Assembly (NCBI GenBank): GCA_021399445.1
Contig: JAJTUQ010000001.1
Span: 6,634,001 to 6,698,000, forward strand
Reading direction: 5' to 3'
Length of the DNA: 64,000 nt
Origin: Xylogone sp. PMI_703
Taxonomy: Eukaryota; Ascomycota; Leotiomycetes
Shown here: in pieces, positions 11,287-21,696 of the stretch
Numbering within the stretch: the first letter of the stretch is position 1
How the letters are laid out: every line of letters begins with the position of its first letter
The notes under the pieces: model-generated
The model's input: only the letters and a program-made list of their open reading frames with translations
Databases searched by the model: none
Told to the model about the DNA's origin: nothing
Position numbers and translations under genes: made by a program

Positions 11287-13768
11287 AGGCTATATACTAC
11301 TTGCTTTCTCCGGCTGTTAACGATATTCCTACGACGCCCGGAGCACTTGATGACCATGCTGCTAAAGCAGCACTTATAATGACCAGAATAAGCGTGATGA
11401 CCCTAGTGCCGACAACTAGGAGAATTAATTGTTGCTACAGATAGCTGCCTGGTCTGCAGCAATAACCGGAGGGCTGCTGATAGCGGCAAGGTTCGAAGTA
11501 TAGGGAGTTACTGATGTCGGTTACAATTAATTGCCGGGACGGCCCGCAGGTTACTGTGGATGACTCTTGGCATACACATGTGTTGGACGTGATAATCATC
11601 TTACAATGAGCTTTTGGACACAAGATGCCTCGAGAAGAAGCTGGCAGTGAAACCCGTTGGTGGTCACGGCAGCACGGCGTTGGAGAGTGCGGACAACATC
11701 CACGAGGGCGCATGGAATGTTGGAGTGTTTGGAGCGGCGTGATGTTTGCGGTGGTCATACCGCGGACGGGCGTCTTATGGTATTACGGGCCATTGAATGG
11801 GCGCTATGGCAATGGTCGACATGGACGACATTGAGCCCCTACCACCAAACCCACGTCTTATTATCAAGATTTGGATGTCCAGCGATTTGTGTTGGCCCGC
11901 GAGTTCAGAGGCGGTGATACTGGCTTTATACAGTACTCGCTCCTGAACACCTGTACCAATGGTTTGGCTCGGAGGAGCATCTGGCTGCCCGACCGCATAC
12001 CGTACACCATGTGCGGAGCATTTCAACTTTATGATACTCTCTTGACGGACAATTTTCTTGGTGCTTCACAGACCAGAGGATTAGTCAGTTGATGAATATT
12101 GAGACACCGATTATGACAGACGCCGATGTCGATAATGATCACCTTTCCTCAGTGACGTTTCCACCTCGACCACAAACATGGCAAGAGCATTGAAATAGAA
12201 TACTCTGCGAGACCCCTTGTCGCCATGTCTCTCTCCCTTCTTCAAACCACTTTGATGGTGACAGCAAATTTTGATGACGGATTTACAACCGCACAAACAA
12301 TATAAAAGCGGAAGTACATATCTCAACTTCATCCAACCTTGGCTCATCTGCTTTACCCCGATACTGCCTGGGCCCCCTGGTTGCTTCTGCGGAACTCTCC
12401 TCGTGGTGATCAACTAGGGCATGCTTTATGAATAGATACCCCGATTGATACTTACGTCGAGAATCTGAAGGAGTTCCTAGATGGTAGGTCTGACCAGACT
12501 TTTCAGAAAATAGGTTGGACTCTCAAACGTAAGTACAGTGACTGACAAGCATGTCATTGATCCACTATGATTCAGATAGATAGTTGTTCGTAGGCCTTGA
12601 TGCATCATTCGGGAAGGATTCGTTAATGCTCGTTGGTAGTTTTCAAATGCATTTCGTTCTGATGCAGTAGGTTCCCGGATGATTTGTTTCGATGTGAAGG
12701 TTTCCTGGGCTTCCCACCGTATGGAGCATTTCTGAGCAGGGTCTGCTTGATCAGTAATTGACTGACTCCTTCAGGGAATACACATACCCATGCAATATCC
12801 TTGGCATTTCTCCCCTATACGGAAAACCTCACTAATCCACTAGCGTCCCTCTATTCTTCCCAGCAACAAACTCACTTGAGCTACCATATAACCCAAAATA
12901 GGCAAGGTCTATTAAAGCCCCAGGGAGTGTGGTGTAGTGTGAAGATGTGAGCCTCTGTGGTGGGCTCCGTAGATATAAGCATCTTCGCATGAGCAACCTA
13001 GTCGAATAGCCTTTCAACTGGTGGAAAGAGAGCCCTATCGACTCCTAATGACGGGCTTTGCGGGAAATTCAAACTCTTCCCTAAAATCGGTTTCGCCCGG
13101 TTTTCTATGGCTCCCCGTGGCTACGGGCATGGGCCGGATTTTTTGTCACTTCTATTTAATATTTCCTTTTTTTTTGCTTTGTAAGGGTCTAGTAATCGAT
13201 GCAAGGCACTCCACACTCTTGAACACAATAGCATTATTAATGCCGATGCAGAGGATGGAATAGAGACTCAGACAGTATTTGGAACGCCTAAAGTAGCAGA
13301 ACTCTTCGACAGAGTAATAGGACGATATCCGCGTCTATTCATCGGTGATAGGTGTGTTGACATTCCTCATGATCGATGATCAATGGATGCGAATACAGTT
13401 ATCCGAAGGTTGGGAACAGAAGTCCAAGCTACCATTGAGTTAGCAGACGTAATTCATTAGAGCAGGCGCAAATGGACGTAAAACAATTACATGAATGATA
13501 GAGGATTTCTTTCATTTCTTTCCAAATGAAAGTGTGAAGTAAACCTCATCTTCAAAATCATGATGCTTCATCCCGAATAACCAAGCTGGATATCTCTAAA
13601 AACATGAAACGAAAGAAGTTCATCATCCGGTTCCCACCCTTGAGTGATAGTCACGTGTCCAACCCCCCTTAAACTCCGCGCTTTGCATCGAAAACACCCA
13701 AACCAATGACAAAATCTCCAAGAGTATGCACAGTAGAGAAAAGATCCAATAATAGCAGAACTCAAAAG

Positions 13769-15244
13769 TCAGACCCCGCTTCCCTTAAACCCTTTTATCC
13801 TCCCATTCTCCACCACGCCTATACTAACACCTTCTTCACCAGTCATCCAGCCCGGCATCCTCACCCCATCAATAACCCCAGCCTCGACAAGTTCTCTGAT
13901 ACCAGCAAAGACATGCGTTCCATTGAATGTGATTCTAACATTGGGTTTGAGATCCGACTCTCCACCATCATTGACACTGACACCGTCATTCGGATAAGGA
14001 TCATCGATCCTGACTTCGAATCGCTCAATTCCCTTTCCATCAGTCGCCCGCGCTGCATTCCCGAACCTACTTTCCGCAATCTTCTTCCTTCGCTTGATGA
14101 TTGATTCGTTATCCTCGTTCTTGCGCTTCAATCCTCTCAGTGTCATTGTTTTCTGCGCTCCTGCACTTTCCTCATCGTCTTCCTCCCCGGTACTCGCTTC
14201 TGGAGTGGGTAATTGCGCATCGGGAATGAGATTCAACGGGGTGTCTTTGCGGTTCTCCTCAGCGTATATACCCCACCCACCGCCTGCAGCATTACTTCTC
14301 CCTCCACCTCGCCTCTCAACAAGAGCTTCCAGGTTCCTCGCGGAGAGATTCGTGCTTTCGAGACCGTATCGTTGACGGGGACGGGAAAATGCCTTGGGGA
14401 TACTGTCGAGGGTTAATTTCCGTAAGCTGCGCGTGTCGAGATTCTTGGATGGTGTGGTGGAAGTGGTGGAGTTGATGTTAGTGGTAGAAGACGTGGTGAG
14501 ACTGACGTAGATGAAGGGCGAGGCGTCGGGAAAGGCTATGTAGAATGTCCTGGAGGAGTCGAATGTCGTTATCTGGTTTGGACGTTGGGAGACGGTAGCT
14601 GATTGTAAACTGAGAGAAGTGTTGTACGGGGAGTCGAGGATGAATACTCTGAGGAGCAGTAGTGGGAGGGTTGGATGTCGATCGAGACTGTAGTGAGCCT
14701 TGACATCGGGGAGAGACTCGGATTGTAGGTTCTGGAGGAAGGTTGCTGGATGGAAGCGGGGTACGACAGTTGGTTCTTCAGATAAGGGCGGCGATGGTGG
14801 TGCATCATCATCGGCTCCTTCTGACGCCAATTGGACTACTTTGAGTGCTGTCCATTTCTGCGACGTGGGATGATCATAGAGATATTGCATTTCTGCCATG
14901 GCGATCTGGTAAAGACTGATGCCATCGCGCCAGTCGCCTTCAATGATGCGGTCCAAAACATCCCGCTTCCCGCCCTTCTTCTGCTGCATCTCAGTATAAA
15001 TCTCTCGCAACTCTTCTAGCGATTGCACCGGTGGATGAAGGTCCTGCGGGTCGATTTCCTCATCTTCGAGAGCGAGGTACGGAGCGGTTATGTCCTGGTT
15101 GCGGTCGTCGAGCCAGTCCAGGGCCAGGGAGAGTAGAGACGGCCGCGACAAGCGGTTGAGGATCTTTGAGACAGCGGGGTCATTAGAAGAGACGCGTTGC
15201 GCATGATCAAGCGTCGAGGTAGTTGGGATAGATAAGGAGGCCAT
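13769..15244 (-). CDS. CHL4: CHL4/Mis15/CENP-N family kinetochore protein
   Basis: Single uninterrupted 491-codon frame, about the family's usual size. The protein belongs to the constitutive centromere-associated network; the yeast partner is Iml3 and the complex sits on CENP-A chromatin in the nucleus. The diagnostic N-terminal segment is present: SILNRLSRPSLLSLALDW-like helices, then RDVLDRIIEGDWRDGISLYQ and IAMAEMQYLYDHPTSQKWTA at residues about 95-135. The middle is Ser/Thr-rich (repeated STTS stretches), then a basic patch LKRKNEDNESIIKRRKK that may be a nuclear localisation signal. The C-terminal domain contains RFEVRIDDPYPNDG and VRITFNGTHVFAGIRELVEA, also typical of fungal members. 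The ATG at 15244 is the first in frame. Transcribed towards the nitrilase. Confidence 0.9.
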   Translation of the reverse strand: MASLSIPTTSTLDHAQRVSSNDPAVSKILNRLSRPSLLSLALDWLDDRNQDITAPYLALEDEEIDPQDLHPPVQSLEELREIYTEMQQKKGGKRDVLDRIIEGDWRDGISLYQIAMAEMQYLYDHPTSQKWTALKVVQLASEGADDDAPPSPPLSEEPTVVPRFHPATFLQNLQSESLPDVKAHYSLDRHPTLPLLLLRVFILDSPYNTSLSLQSATVSQRPNQITTFDSSRTFYIAFPDASPFIYVSLTTSSTTNINSTTSTTPSKNLDTRSLRKLTLDSIPKAFSRPRQRYGLESTNLSARNLEALVERRGGGRSNAAGGGWGIYAEENRKDTPLNLIPDAQLPTPEASTGEEDDEESAGAQKTMTLRGLKRKNEDNESIIKRRKKIAESRFGNAARATDGKGIERFEVRIDDPYPNDGVSVNDGGESDLKPNVRITFNGTHVFAGIRELVEAGVIDGVRMPGWMTGEEGVSIGVVENGRIKGFKGSGV

Positions 15245-16058
15245 TGCCAGTTAGTAGTACTTTACTTTTACCTGACAATGCCTGCCTCCACATCAATTGA
15301 AGGGCAGAGCGAAATAATGAGCGGCGATGACGCGCGAAGCGGGTATCAAAGAATGTGTGATTATGGCTGTGGTGGCTGGTGACCCTGAATGTTTGATTTC
15401 CCGTTTAGGCGCGTCGTCAAATTCAACAACACGTGCGGAACTCTGAGTCACGTGCAGAGCAGCTTCTTTCATTAATGCCTGAAAATAAAAGTTGGCCTGA
15501 CAATTTAGGAGATAGTTCTGACGTATCAATGGTGTAATGTGAGAGGATTTTCATTTCGCGCCTTTCCCAATCTGGCATGCGCTCGCGCCTCGAACCTCAG
15601 GCTGCTCCGACGTCCACATGCTTAAAAACCCTTACATTAAAAAAATAGATAATTTATTTAACCCTAAACAGCCCGCGCCGCTATGTCCGATGCTTAATTG
15701 ATCAATCAGCACGCCCGGCCAATCACAGATCCGCTGGGACATGCCGAGTGCGCCCTTCTGGATTGCCGAGCGAAAAGCGAAGGGACCCGCGGGTGCTCAG
15801 ATAATCCCAGAGCATGCTGCTGCTGCCAGGGCGTACATGACAAAACCTGCACGATCAGCTGGGAATGAGCTGTGAATCGATCAGATAAGCAGATCCAAGG
15901 CGCTTTCTTCGAGACGAACATCCTCATATCGCACTTGTTACGGCTCATGGCATCTGCATCTTTCTAGGATTCGAGGTTCACAGCTTCCTTGTTCCTGGAA
16001 AACTTTTTCTACTCGGGTACTCCAGGACAGGCTTGACCGGCCACTCATCGCGTTGATG
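15245..16058. other. CHL4/metR divergent upstream region
   Basis: About 0.8 kb between the CHL4 start and the beginning of the ATG-free metR leader. It must hold the CHL4 promoter and probably the metR core promoter. An A-rich run and short AT tract at 15635-15665 are the only compositional features; no coding sequence is supported. Confidence 0.45.
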
Positions 16059-17040
16059 GTTCCTGTCAGCTCCGGTCGAGACACCGTTGCCACCACGCCG
16101 AGGAAAAGGTACGGAAGTACTCTTTGCAGTCTGGTGCCACTGACAGTGCGACGCTGGGCTGCGAGTCCACGAGTCTCGCCGGCGCTATTGCCTGCCCAGA
16201 GAGCTATATCCGTACTGCCTGCTGCAGTGTGAGTGGCAGCGTGCCAGTACCGTAGTACCGTAGTGTGTGTCAGTCTCGCCCAGAGTGTGCCTGCCTATCC
16301 GCCGGGTGGAGAGTACGTTCCGCAAGTACGAAAGTGCAGCTACTTGTAGTGTGCTGCAGTCCTGTAGTCGTACTGTGGTGTTGCAGCGGTTAGCACAGTC
16401 GCTATTGTTCGCCGCGGTTTGGGTTTTTATCGCCGCTCGCATTTACTAATCCCAGCGCTGCGCAACGCGCCCGCAAACCCGCACAATCGACTCACAGTAA
16501 TAGTGGGGGTTTCTCTGTAACACGATTCCTCAACCTACAGGACCCGCCCGCGAAAAACCCAACTCCCGATTGGAATTGCGTCGGCGTGTCATTTATTCCT
16601 TTTTCTCCCCATCTCCACCATTCCCCTACTCTTCCTTCTATCGTTCCCACGAGAGAAGTCGACGAAGCAGGAAGATCTCGACGGACGGGCTACTCGATTT
16701 CGCCACCAGCCCAGCGATTGCTTTACGAGAAAATCGCCCATCAAGCAAAGAGACGTCGATCAGTGAAGTCAGAGCGAGGCAAGGGCGAGACTACGTGGGG
16801 CTCCTCAGAGCAGGACAGGTTCGAGAGAGGGTTAAGAGGGTTCCGTCGCTCAATCGGGAGAAGTCTTACTCGAGCCTCAACAGGCCACTTCTCGACGTGA
16901 ATCACGCATCACACAGGCAGAAACAACCAGAGAGTATCGTGACGGAGGACGACTGATCGATTGAGTCCTATATATCCTCACATCTCGACGCTACTAGAGA
17001 CGCCTAGACCAGCCTTCCTCGAGCTCAAGAGAGGAAGGAG
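16059..17040 (+). promoter_or_regulatory. 982-nt ATG-free leader/promoter segment of metR
   Basis: Reading the plus strand from the ATG at 16056-16058, the next ATG is the metR start codon at 17041. Roughly ten ATG triplets would be expected by chance in this length at this composition. The segment also has repeated GTAGTACC/GTAGTG units at about 16243-16275 and a polypyrimidine block near 16590-16640. The most economical reading is a long 5' untranslated leader in which upstream start codons have been removed by selection (inference). Confidence 0.6.
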
Positions 17041-19052
17041 ATGTCGGGATACAACGGCCGTACTGGACCTAATGTGTCCGAGTACATTGCAAATCTGAAC
17101 GCGATTCCACCGGCTCAAGAGGCCTCCAACCAAGAGAACTTCAATCTCGAGGAAGACCTCGCGATGTTCACCAATACCCAGTTCTTCGACTTCGACCTGG
17201 GCCAGGACGCCGATTTACAGGCGCCGCCGACGAACTACGAGGGACAACACAGTGCAGGCAATGGGAATGAGAACAACCTCGATTTCTTACATGGTGAGTA
17301 CAGTTGAAATTTTTCTTTCGTTATTCTCAGCGAAGGCTCTACTCGACTTCAATGGTCTCTCTCTGGTCGCTTGTCTCAGGTGTCTCATGGTGTCATTTCC
17401 ATCACCTATGATTTATCACACCTCACCGACTTGCGACCATACTGTCTTTCTCCACCGCTACTGCAGTTGCTTAGTCTTTTACTTGCTGGTTCCATGTCCT
17501 TCAAAGCACTGTTTTTTCCTCTTCTGTTTCTACCTTCTCCTATCTCTATCACCATCAGTTCTCGACCATCTCGCAGCAGCATATCATGCGCACCAGCACA
17601 CCCTGCTCATCGTGGGAAGTCCCACACCTCTGGGAAACAATACCCCGCGCGCCCGCATCCCTGATGCATGCACAGCAGAAGACTTATCGCACAGAGCCAA
17701 AGCAAAAAAGCAAAAAGCTCGTGCTCCAGCCATCAATCACAGCACTGAGCACCCCAACCATGTTTGGTCCCCGAGTTGGCCGGGTTCATGCACGTGCGAG
17801 TTCTGGCCGGCCAGGGCTGAAGCAGCTGGGACTCTGCCTCTGCTGTCTGGCGCTCCTGATCAGGCAATCCGATGCAGTGCTGCAGTGTTGCAACCCTTCT
17901 TTTCACACCCCCTTGCTGCGAGTGTCTGGGCTTCATATATAGATGTGGGCTGGGGCCGTGTACTGTGGTAGTCCCATGGGCTCCATCTAGTGATGGATCT
18001 GGGGGCGAAAGGGCCGCGATGGGCTCTCTGCTCGCTGCTGCTGGCTGCTGAATGAGCAGAAGGGACTTGGGCCGGGAGCGCTGCCGTCAAGTGCGGTTTT
18101 GCCGGCTGCTGATTGGCTGATGTGGTATGACGCCTTCTCGCCAAATTCGAGGGAGAGATGGCGACATGTCACGTGCCATGCCTCTCACCCACGGGAATGT
18201 CGAGGGCTTCGAGTTCTGAGCTGCCCCTTCGGCCTCGTCCTGCCCTTTCAGGCGAATGACAGTGGCCCGGCTGAGTTGGTCATTTAAGTCTCGTGTCTGA
18301 AGAGCTGCTGCTTTGTTTCTCTGCGGCTGTTCACCGTCTCTCTTGCGTGCCGTTGCATCTCCATCTTTCTCCCTCGTTCCTTCGCTCCTCCTTAGTGTAA
18401 ACGGCGTCTCCAAAACCACCGGCCTGAAATTTCGTGCAATTATGCTAACGACGTGATGGCCATTCCAGGCGAATTCAGCTTCCCCGATTTTGAAGCCTTT
18501 ACCCAGCAACATAATGTGTACGAAGGCTTACCTCATGGCGCTCCCGCCGCACCTCACCCCACATCTTCCCTTTACGGGTCCACCACGCCCGTGACCTCCC
18601 CCACCACCGCCATCAACTCCAACTCTGCCAGCTCGACTCACAAGAGCTCCTCCAAGGCGGGCGAGAAGCGCAAGGCTGATGCCACGGGCACGCCCGACTT
18701 CGAGGAGGCGTCCCGTCTCGCTGCAGAGGAGGACAAGCGCCGGCGCAACACGGCTGCCAGCGCTCGTTTCCGCATCAAGAAGAAGCAACGTGAGCAGGCT
18801 CTGGAGCGGTCGGCCAAGGAGATGAGCGACAAGGTGGCTGCCCTGGAGGGCCGCATCAACCAGCTGGAGACGGAGAACAAGTGGCTGAAGAGCCTCATCA
18901 CCGAGAAGAACGAGAGCAAGGAAGACATTGCTGCGTTATGGAAAAAGTATACCCAGGAGAGTGGCGATCGGATAAAGGCTGAGCGTAAGGACGGCGTGGG
19001 AACGTCGTCCGCTGCATCCACCGCTTCCACATCTGCTACATCTTCGGCGTGA
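17041..19052 (+). CDS. metR: bZIP regulator of sulfur assimilation (MetR/CYS-3 family)
   Basis: Nuclear transcription factor that switches on sulfur uptake and assimilation genes when sulfur is scarce. Exons 17041-17293 and 18469-19052; 278 aa. The N-terminal part MSGYNGRTGPNVSEYIANLN is characteristic of fungal MetR proteins, as is the acidic NTQFFDFDLGQDAD segment. The basic region EEDKRRRNTAASARFRIKKK (about residues 175-195) is followed by a leucine zipper, KVAALEGRINQLETENKWLK, with MetR-type spacing. The intron is 1175 bp, exceptional for this window, but has a GTGAGT donor, a TGCTAAC branch site at 18443-18449 and a CCAG acceptor, and it restores the frame at LHGEFSFPDF. The C-terminus is Ser/Ala/Thr rich. 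Family members are controlled by sulfur-dependent SCF ubiquitination; that is known for the family, not seen here. Confidence 0.93.
17294..18468 (+). other. 1175-bp intron of metR
   Basis: Donor GTGAGT, branch TGCTAAC, acceptor CCAG. Frames inside it stay open for up to about 240 codons but lack family resemblance and start in the coding exon in another phase. The length leaves room for alternative promoters, a nested non-coding RNA or alternative starts such as the ATG at 18456, which would give a form lacking the N-terminal acidic part. Confidence 0.65.
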
Positions 19053-20236
19053 TCGTGATTGTGATCGATGTTGATGATGATGACTGATGGGGCGGCCATT
19101 TCAAGGCTTATCTTTGGGAGGGTATATACCAGTATCTACGGCGCTTGGTTCCACCGGCGGTGGCCTGGAGGATTGCGATCCTCCCTCTTTCTTTTCCTCA
19201 GAGACGTGATGCATACCATATACATATTGGGCAAACGGAGGTGGTCTGCTGTCCAACGGAGTTCTGGCATTTCTGTGTCTTCTTGTGAAGGTTTATGTTC
19301 GATATTACCGATAGGTCGGCTATTGCTAGATCTGCTGACGAATGAAATAAAGTAAAAATCTCAACACATATTTTGGTCCCGTGTTGTTTTGTGTATTACC
19401 TCTGAGTGTACGACTTGAGGCAAAAGATATGTTGTACACTTCTGGCCATCAATTGGATTAAGCATACAGCATGAAATACACAGTCAGTACCATCATACTT
19501 GACAAGAAATATGCACCGTAATTGGATGGTCAGAATCAAATTATCTGTAGGGAAATAACCAACCCGCGAAACTCCTCTATTAGCTGTTAACCCAGTCCCA
19601 AGCGTGCTACAAATGTGAACTGCACGTGTCACTGTATGTCCAACCAAGGAGACGACGGAGCGGAGAGTCTGGACCGGGCGAGTGGACTCTCCGCTCCGCC
19701 TCAGCAACGCAGCGCTTGAAACGCAGACGCTCAACGTAACCCACTATGGTAAGGCCCGTCTACCATTTCGCCCTTTTAATGGTCCCGCAGAGAGTTCCTT
19801 AATACCATCTGCAATTCAAGCACCCCCCCTGGCAAAAACTGACGAGGGGGTCTCGGATCAGCTCTCCTCCCGCGTCCGTCTCCAAGATAACCAAATCAAT
19901 TTGACCTTTTGCCCTATCTGCAACTTGTTTACCTGTGCCTGTACCTGTACCTCTAATCTATTTTTGTACATACGAAAGGATGAGATGAGATTTTACTACG
20001 TGTTCTAAAATCAGACGCTTGTGCATGCAGTAATAAGAAGTGATTGAGCTTATAGCGTGGATTATATTCGAGTGGTCTATTTTAGACTTTAGGTTTTAAA
20101 GTTCGGTTTTTGACAATTCATAGAGAGGTTGTCCTTTCCTCTTTCTTCTTCGTCTTCTTCTTCTTTTTGTTTTACAGTGGTGCTAGTTCTCTGTTCATAA
20201 ACTCGTGCTGCTGGACGGATTGTCATTTCTGGGGTA
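19053..20236. other. Intergenic region between metR and the SDR gene
   Basis: 1.2 kb between two genes on the same strand. It contains a perfect 14-bp inverted repeat at 19656-19698 and a CT-rich leader at 20131-20175 before the SDR start. No additional coding sequence is supported. Confidence 0.5.
19656..19698. repeat. Perfect 14-bp inverted repeat
   Basis: CGGAGCGGAGAGTC at 19656-19669 is the exact reverse complement of GACTCTCCGCTCCG at 19685-19698, with a 15-nt spacer. It contains CGG/CCG triplets in opposite orientation, the half-site type bound by Zn2Cys6 factors, so either a regulatory palindrome or an RNA hairpin in a metR 3' or SDR 5' transcript is possible. Confidence 0.8.
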
Positions 20237-21411
20237 ATGGGGTTAAATATGTCTCTCTACGGCCTCATTCAAGGTGGGGAGCCGTTTGAGCCTGAGAGGG
20301 ATATTCCTGATCTATCGGGGAAGGTTATTTTTATTACTGGTGGTGAGTTTTGTTTCTTTTTTTCATTTGTGGGTTTATTGAAGCTTTTGGTTCGGGTTCT
20401 TTTGTTGAGATTGGGATGAGATTGAGATGAGAATCAATTGAGTCAGATCGAAGAGGGATTTCCGTGCTTCTATTTGCTATGTACGCGTTGATAAACACAC
20501 ATATATACATATCACTAATTCTAAGAACCACAGGAAACATCGGTCTGGGCAAAGAAACAATCCTCCAGCTCTCAAAGCACAACCCCTCCCACATCTACCT
20601 CGCCGCCCGAACCCAATCCAAAGCCGAGTCCGCAATCACAGACCTCAAATCCCAAGTCCCCTCCGCAACCATAACATTCATCCAATGCGACCTCTCCTCC
20701 TTCTCCTCAATCCAAAATGCCGCCCGCTCCTTCGTCTCCCAATCCACCCGTCTCGACCTCCTCTTCCTCAACGCCGGCGTCATGGCCCTCCCCCCCAGCA
20801 CGACCGAACAAGGCTACGAGCTCCAGTTCGGGACCAACCACGTAGGCCACGCCCTGCTAACCAAGCTCCTCCTCCCCACGCTGCAAGCAACAACCAAGCT
20901 GCCCAACGCAGATGTCCGCGTCATAACCCTTAGTTCCATAGGCCACTTCGCAACGCTGTTCTCCGGGATCAACTTCCCCAGCCTGAAAACCGACGGAAGC
21001 GGCATGATCACCTGGATCCGCTACTCGCAGTCCAAGCTCGCGAACATCCTCTTCACGCGCGAGCTCGCTCGTCGCTACCCTGAGATCACGGCCGTGTCAG
21101 TGCATCCCGGCATGGTGGCCACGGAGCTATACGACCCGTTCTTGAATGGGAACGTCATCTTCAGGGGGGTAGGCCGGCTTCTGCTTAAGTATCTCTGGAC
21201 TACAGTGCAGGATGGTGCGAAGGGGCAGCTTTGGGCGGCGGTTGCGCCTGTTGCGAGGGGGAGGAAGGCGGAGAGCGGGGAGGTGGTTAGTGGGGAGTAT
21301 TATACGCCCATCGGGGTGCCGGGGAATGGGAATGGGAAGAGTCAGGATGAGGCGTTGGCGAGGAGGTTGTGGGAGTGGACGGAGAAGGAGCTGGAGGGGT
21401 ATGAGTTGTAA
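20237..21411 (+). CDS. Short-chain dehydrogenase/reductase (retinol dehydrogenase/WWOX-like)
   Basis: NAD(P)-dependent oxidoreductase of unknown substrate. Exons 20237-20342 and 20534-21411; 327 aa. The intron falls inside the cofactor motif, which splicing restores as TGGNIGLG (about residues 34-41). Other SDR landmarks are LFLNAGVM with the NAG motif, FGTNHVGHALLTKLL, the active-site serine segment VRVITLSSIGH and the catalytic YSQSKLAN (YxxxK). The tail VSVHPGMVATELYDP is typical of the fungal retinol-dehydrogenase-like branch. A second ATG four codons downstream (20249) is an alternative start. The 190-bp intron is longer than average. It is a lone gene, not near the secondary-metabolite cluster. 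Confidence 0.92.
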
Positions 21412-21696
21412 ATTTGTAGATTTGAATTGTGAAAACTGAGGGTTTATGTAATTGATAGAAAGGTGTGTATGTAGTGTGCTTGGGGCGAATGGTATATAGA
21501 ATCTCTGTTCCCCCTATTCAGGCGTGGTTTTGATTGTAATGCGGCAATAAAAAATCTCTCTATGAGATCTGCAACTTCAGGAGGATTCTTATTTGGATAG
21601 CATAGTATTCAATCATGTAGCTAGTGAATATGTTGAATCAAATGCTAATACATTAGATATACAAAATAGTATAAGGGTATCACTCTAATACGACGA

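Larger units (their letters stand above)
8878..13768. other. 4.9 kb gene-free stretch with several inverted repeats
   Basis: No open frame here resembles a known protein and none has convincing exon structure. The left end is the nitrilase promoter, with clustered CGG triplets (for example CCG-AAAG-CGG near 9088). There is an AT-rich patch at about 9180-9300, a long imperfect palindrome at 10051-10165 and a GC-rich hairpin at 11254-11286. Short frames around 11600-12090 read through in three different phases on the plus strand (for instance EPLPPNPRLIIKIW), which could be a decayed gene, but I cannot assign it. Confidence 0.45.

Noticed and set aside
16570..16956. 128-codon frame in the metR leader
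   Set aside because: Begins with TTG, not ATG; the whole leader is devoid of ATG, so translation here is unlikely.
17252..17971. 239-codon frame running from metR exon 1 into its intron
   Set aside because: It is in another phase from the coding exon, lacks an ATG at its start and shows no family resemblance; the intron signals and restored frame favour splicing.
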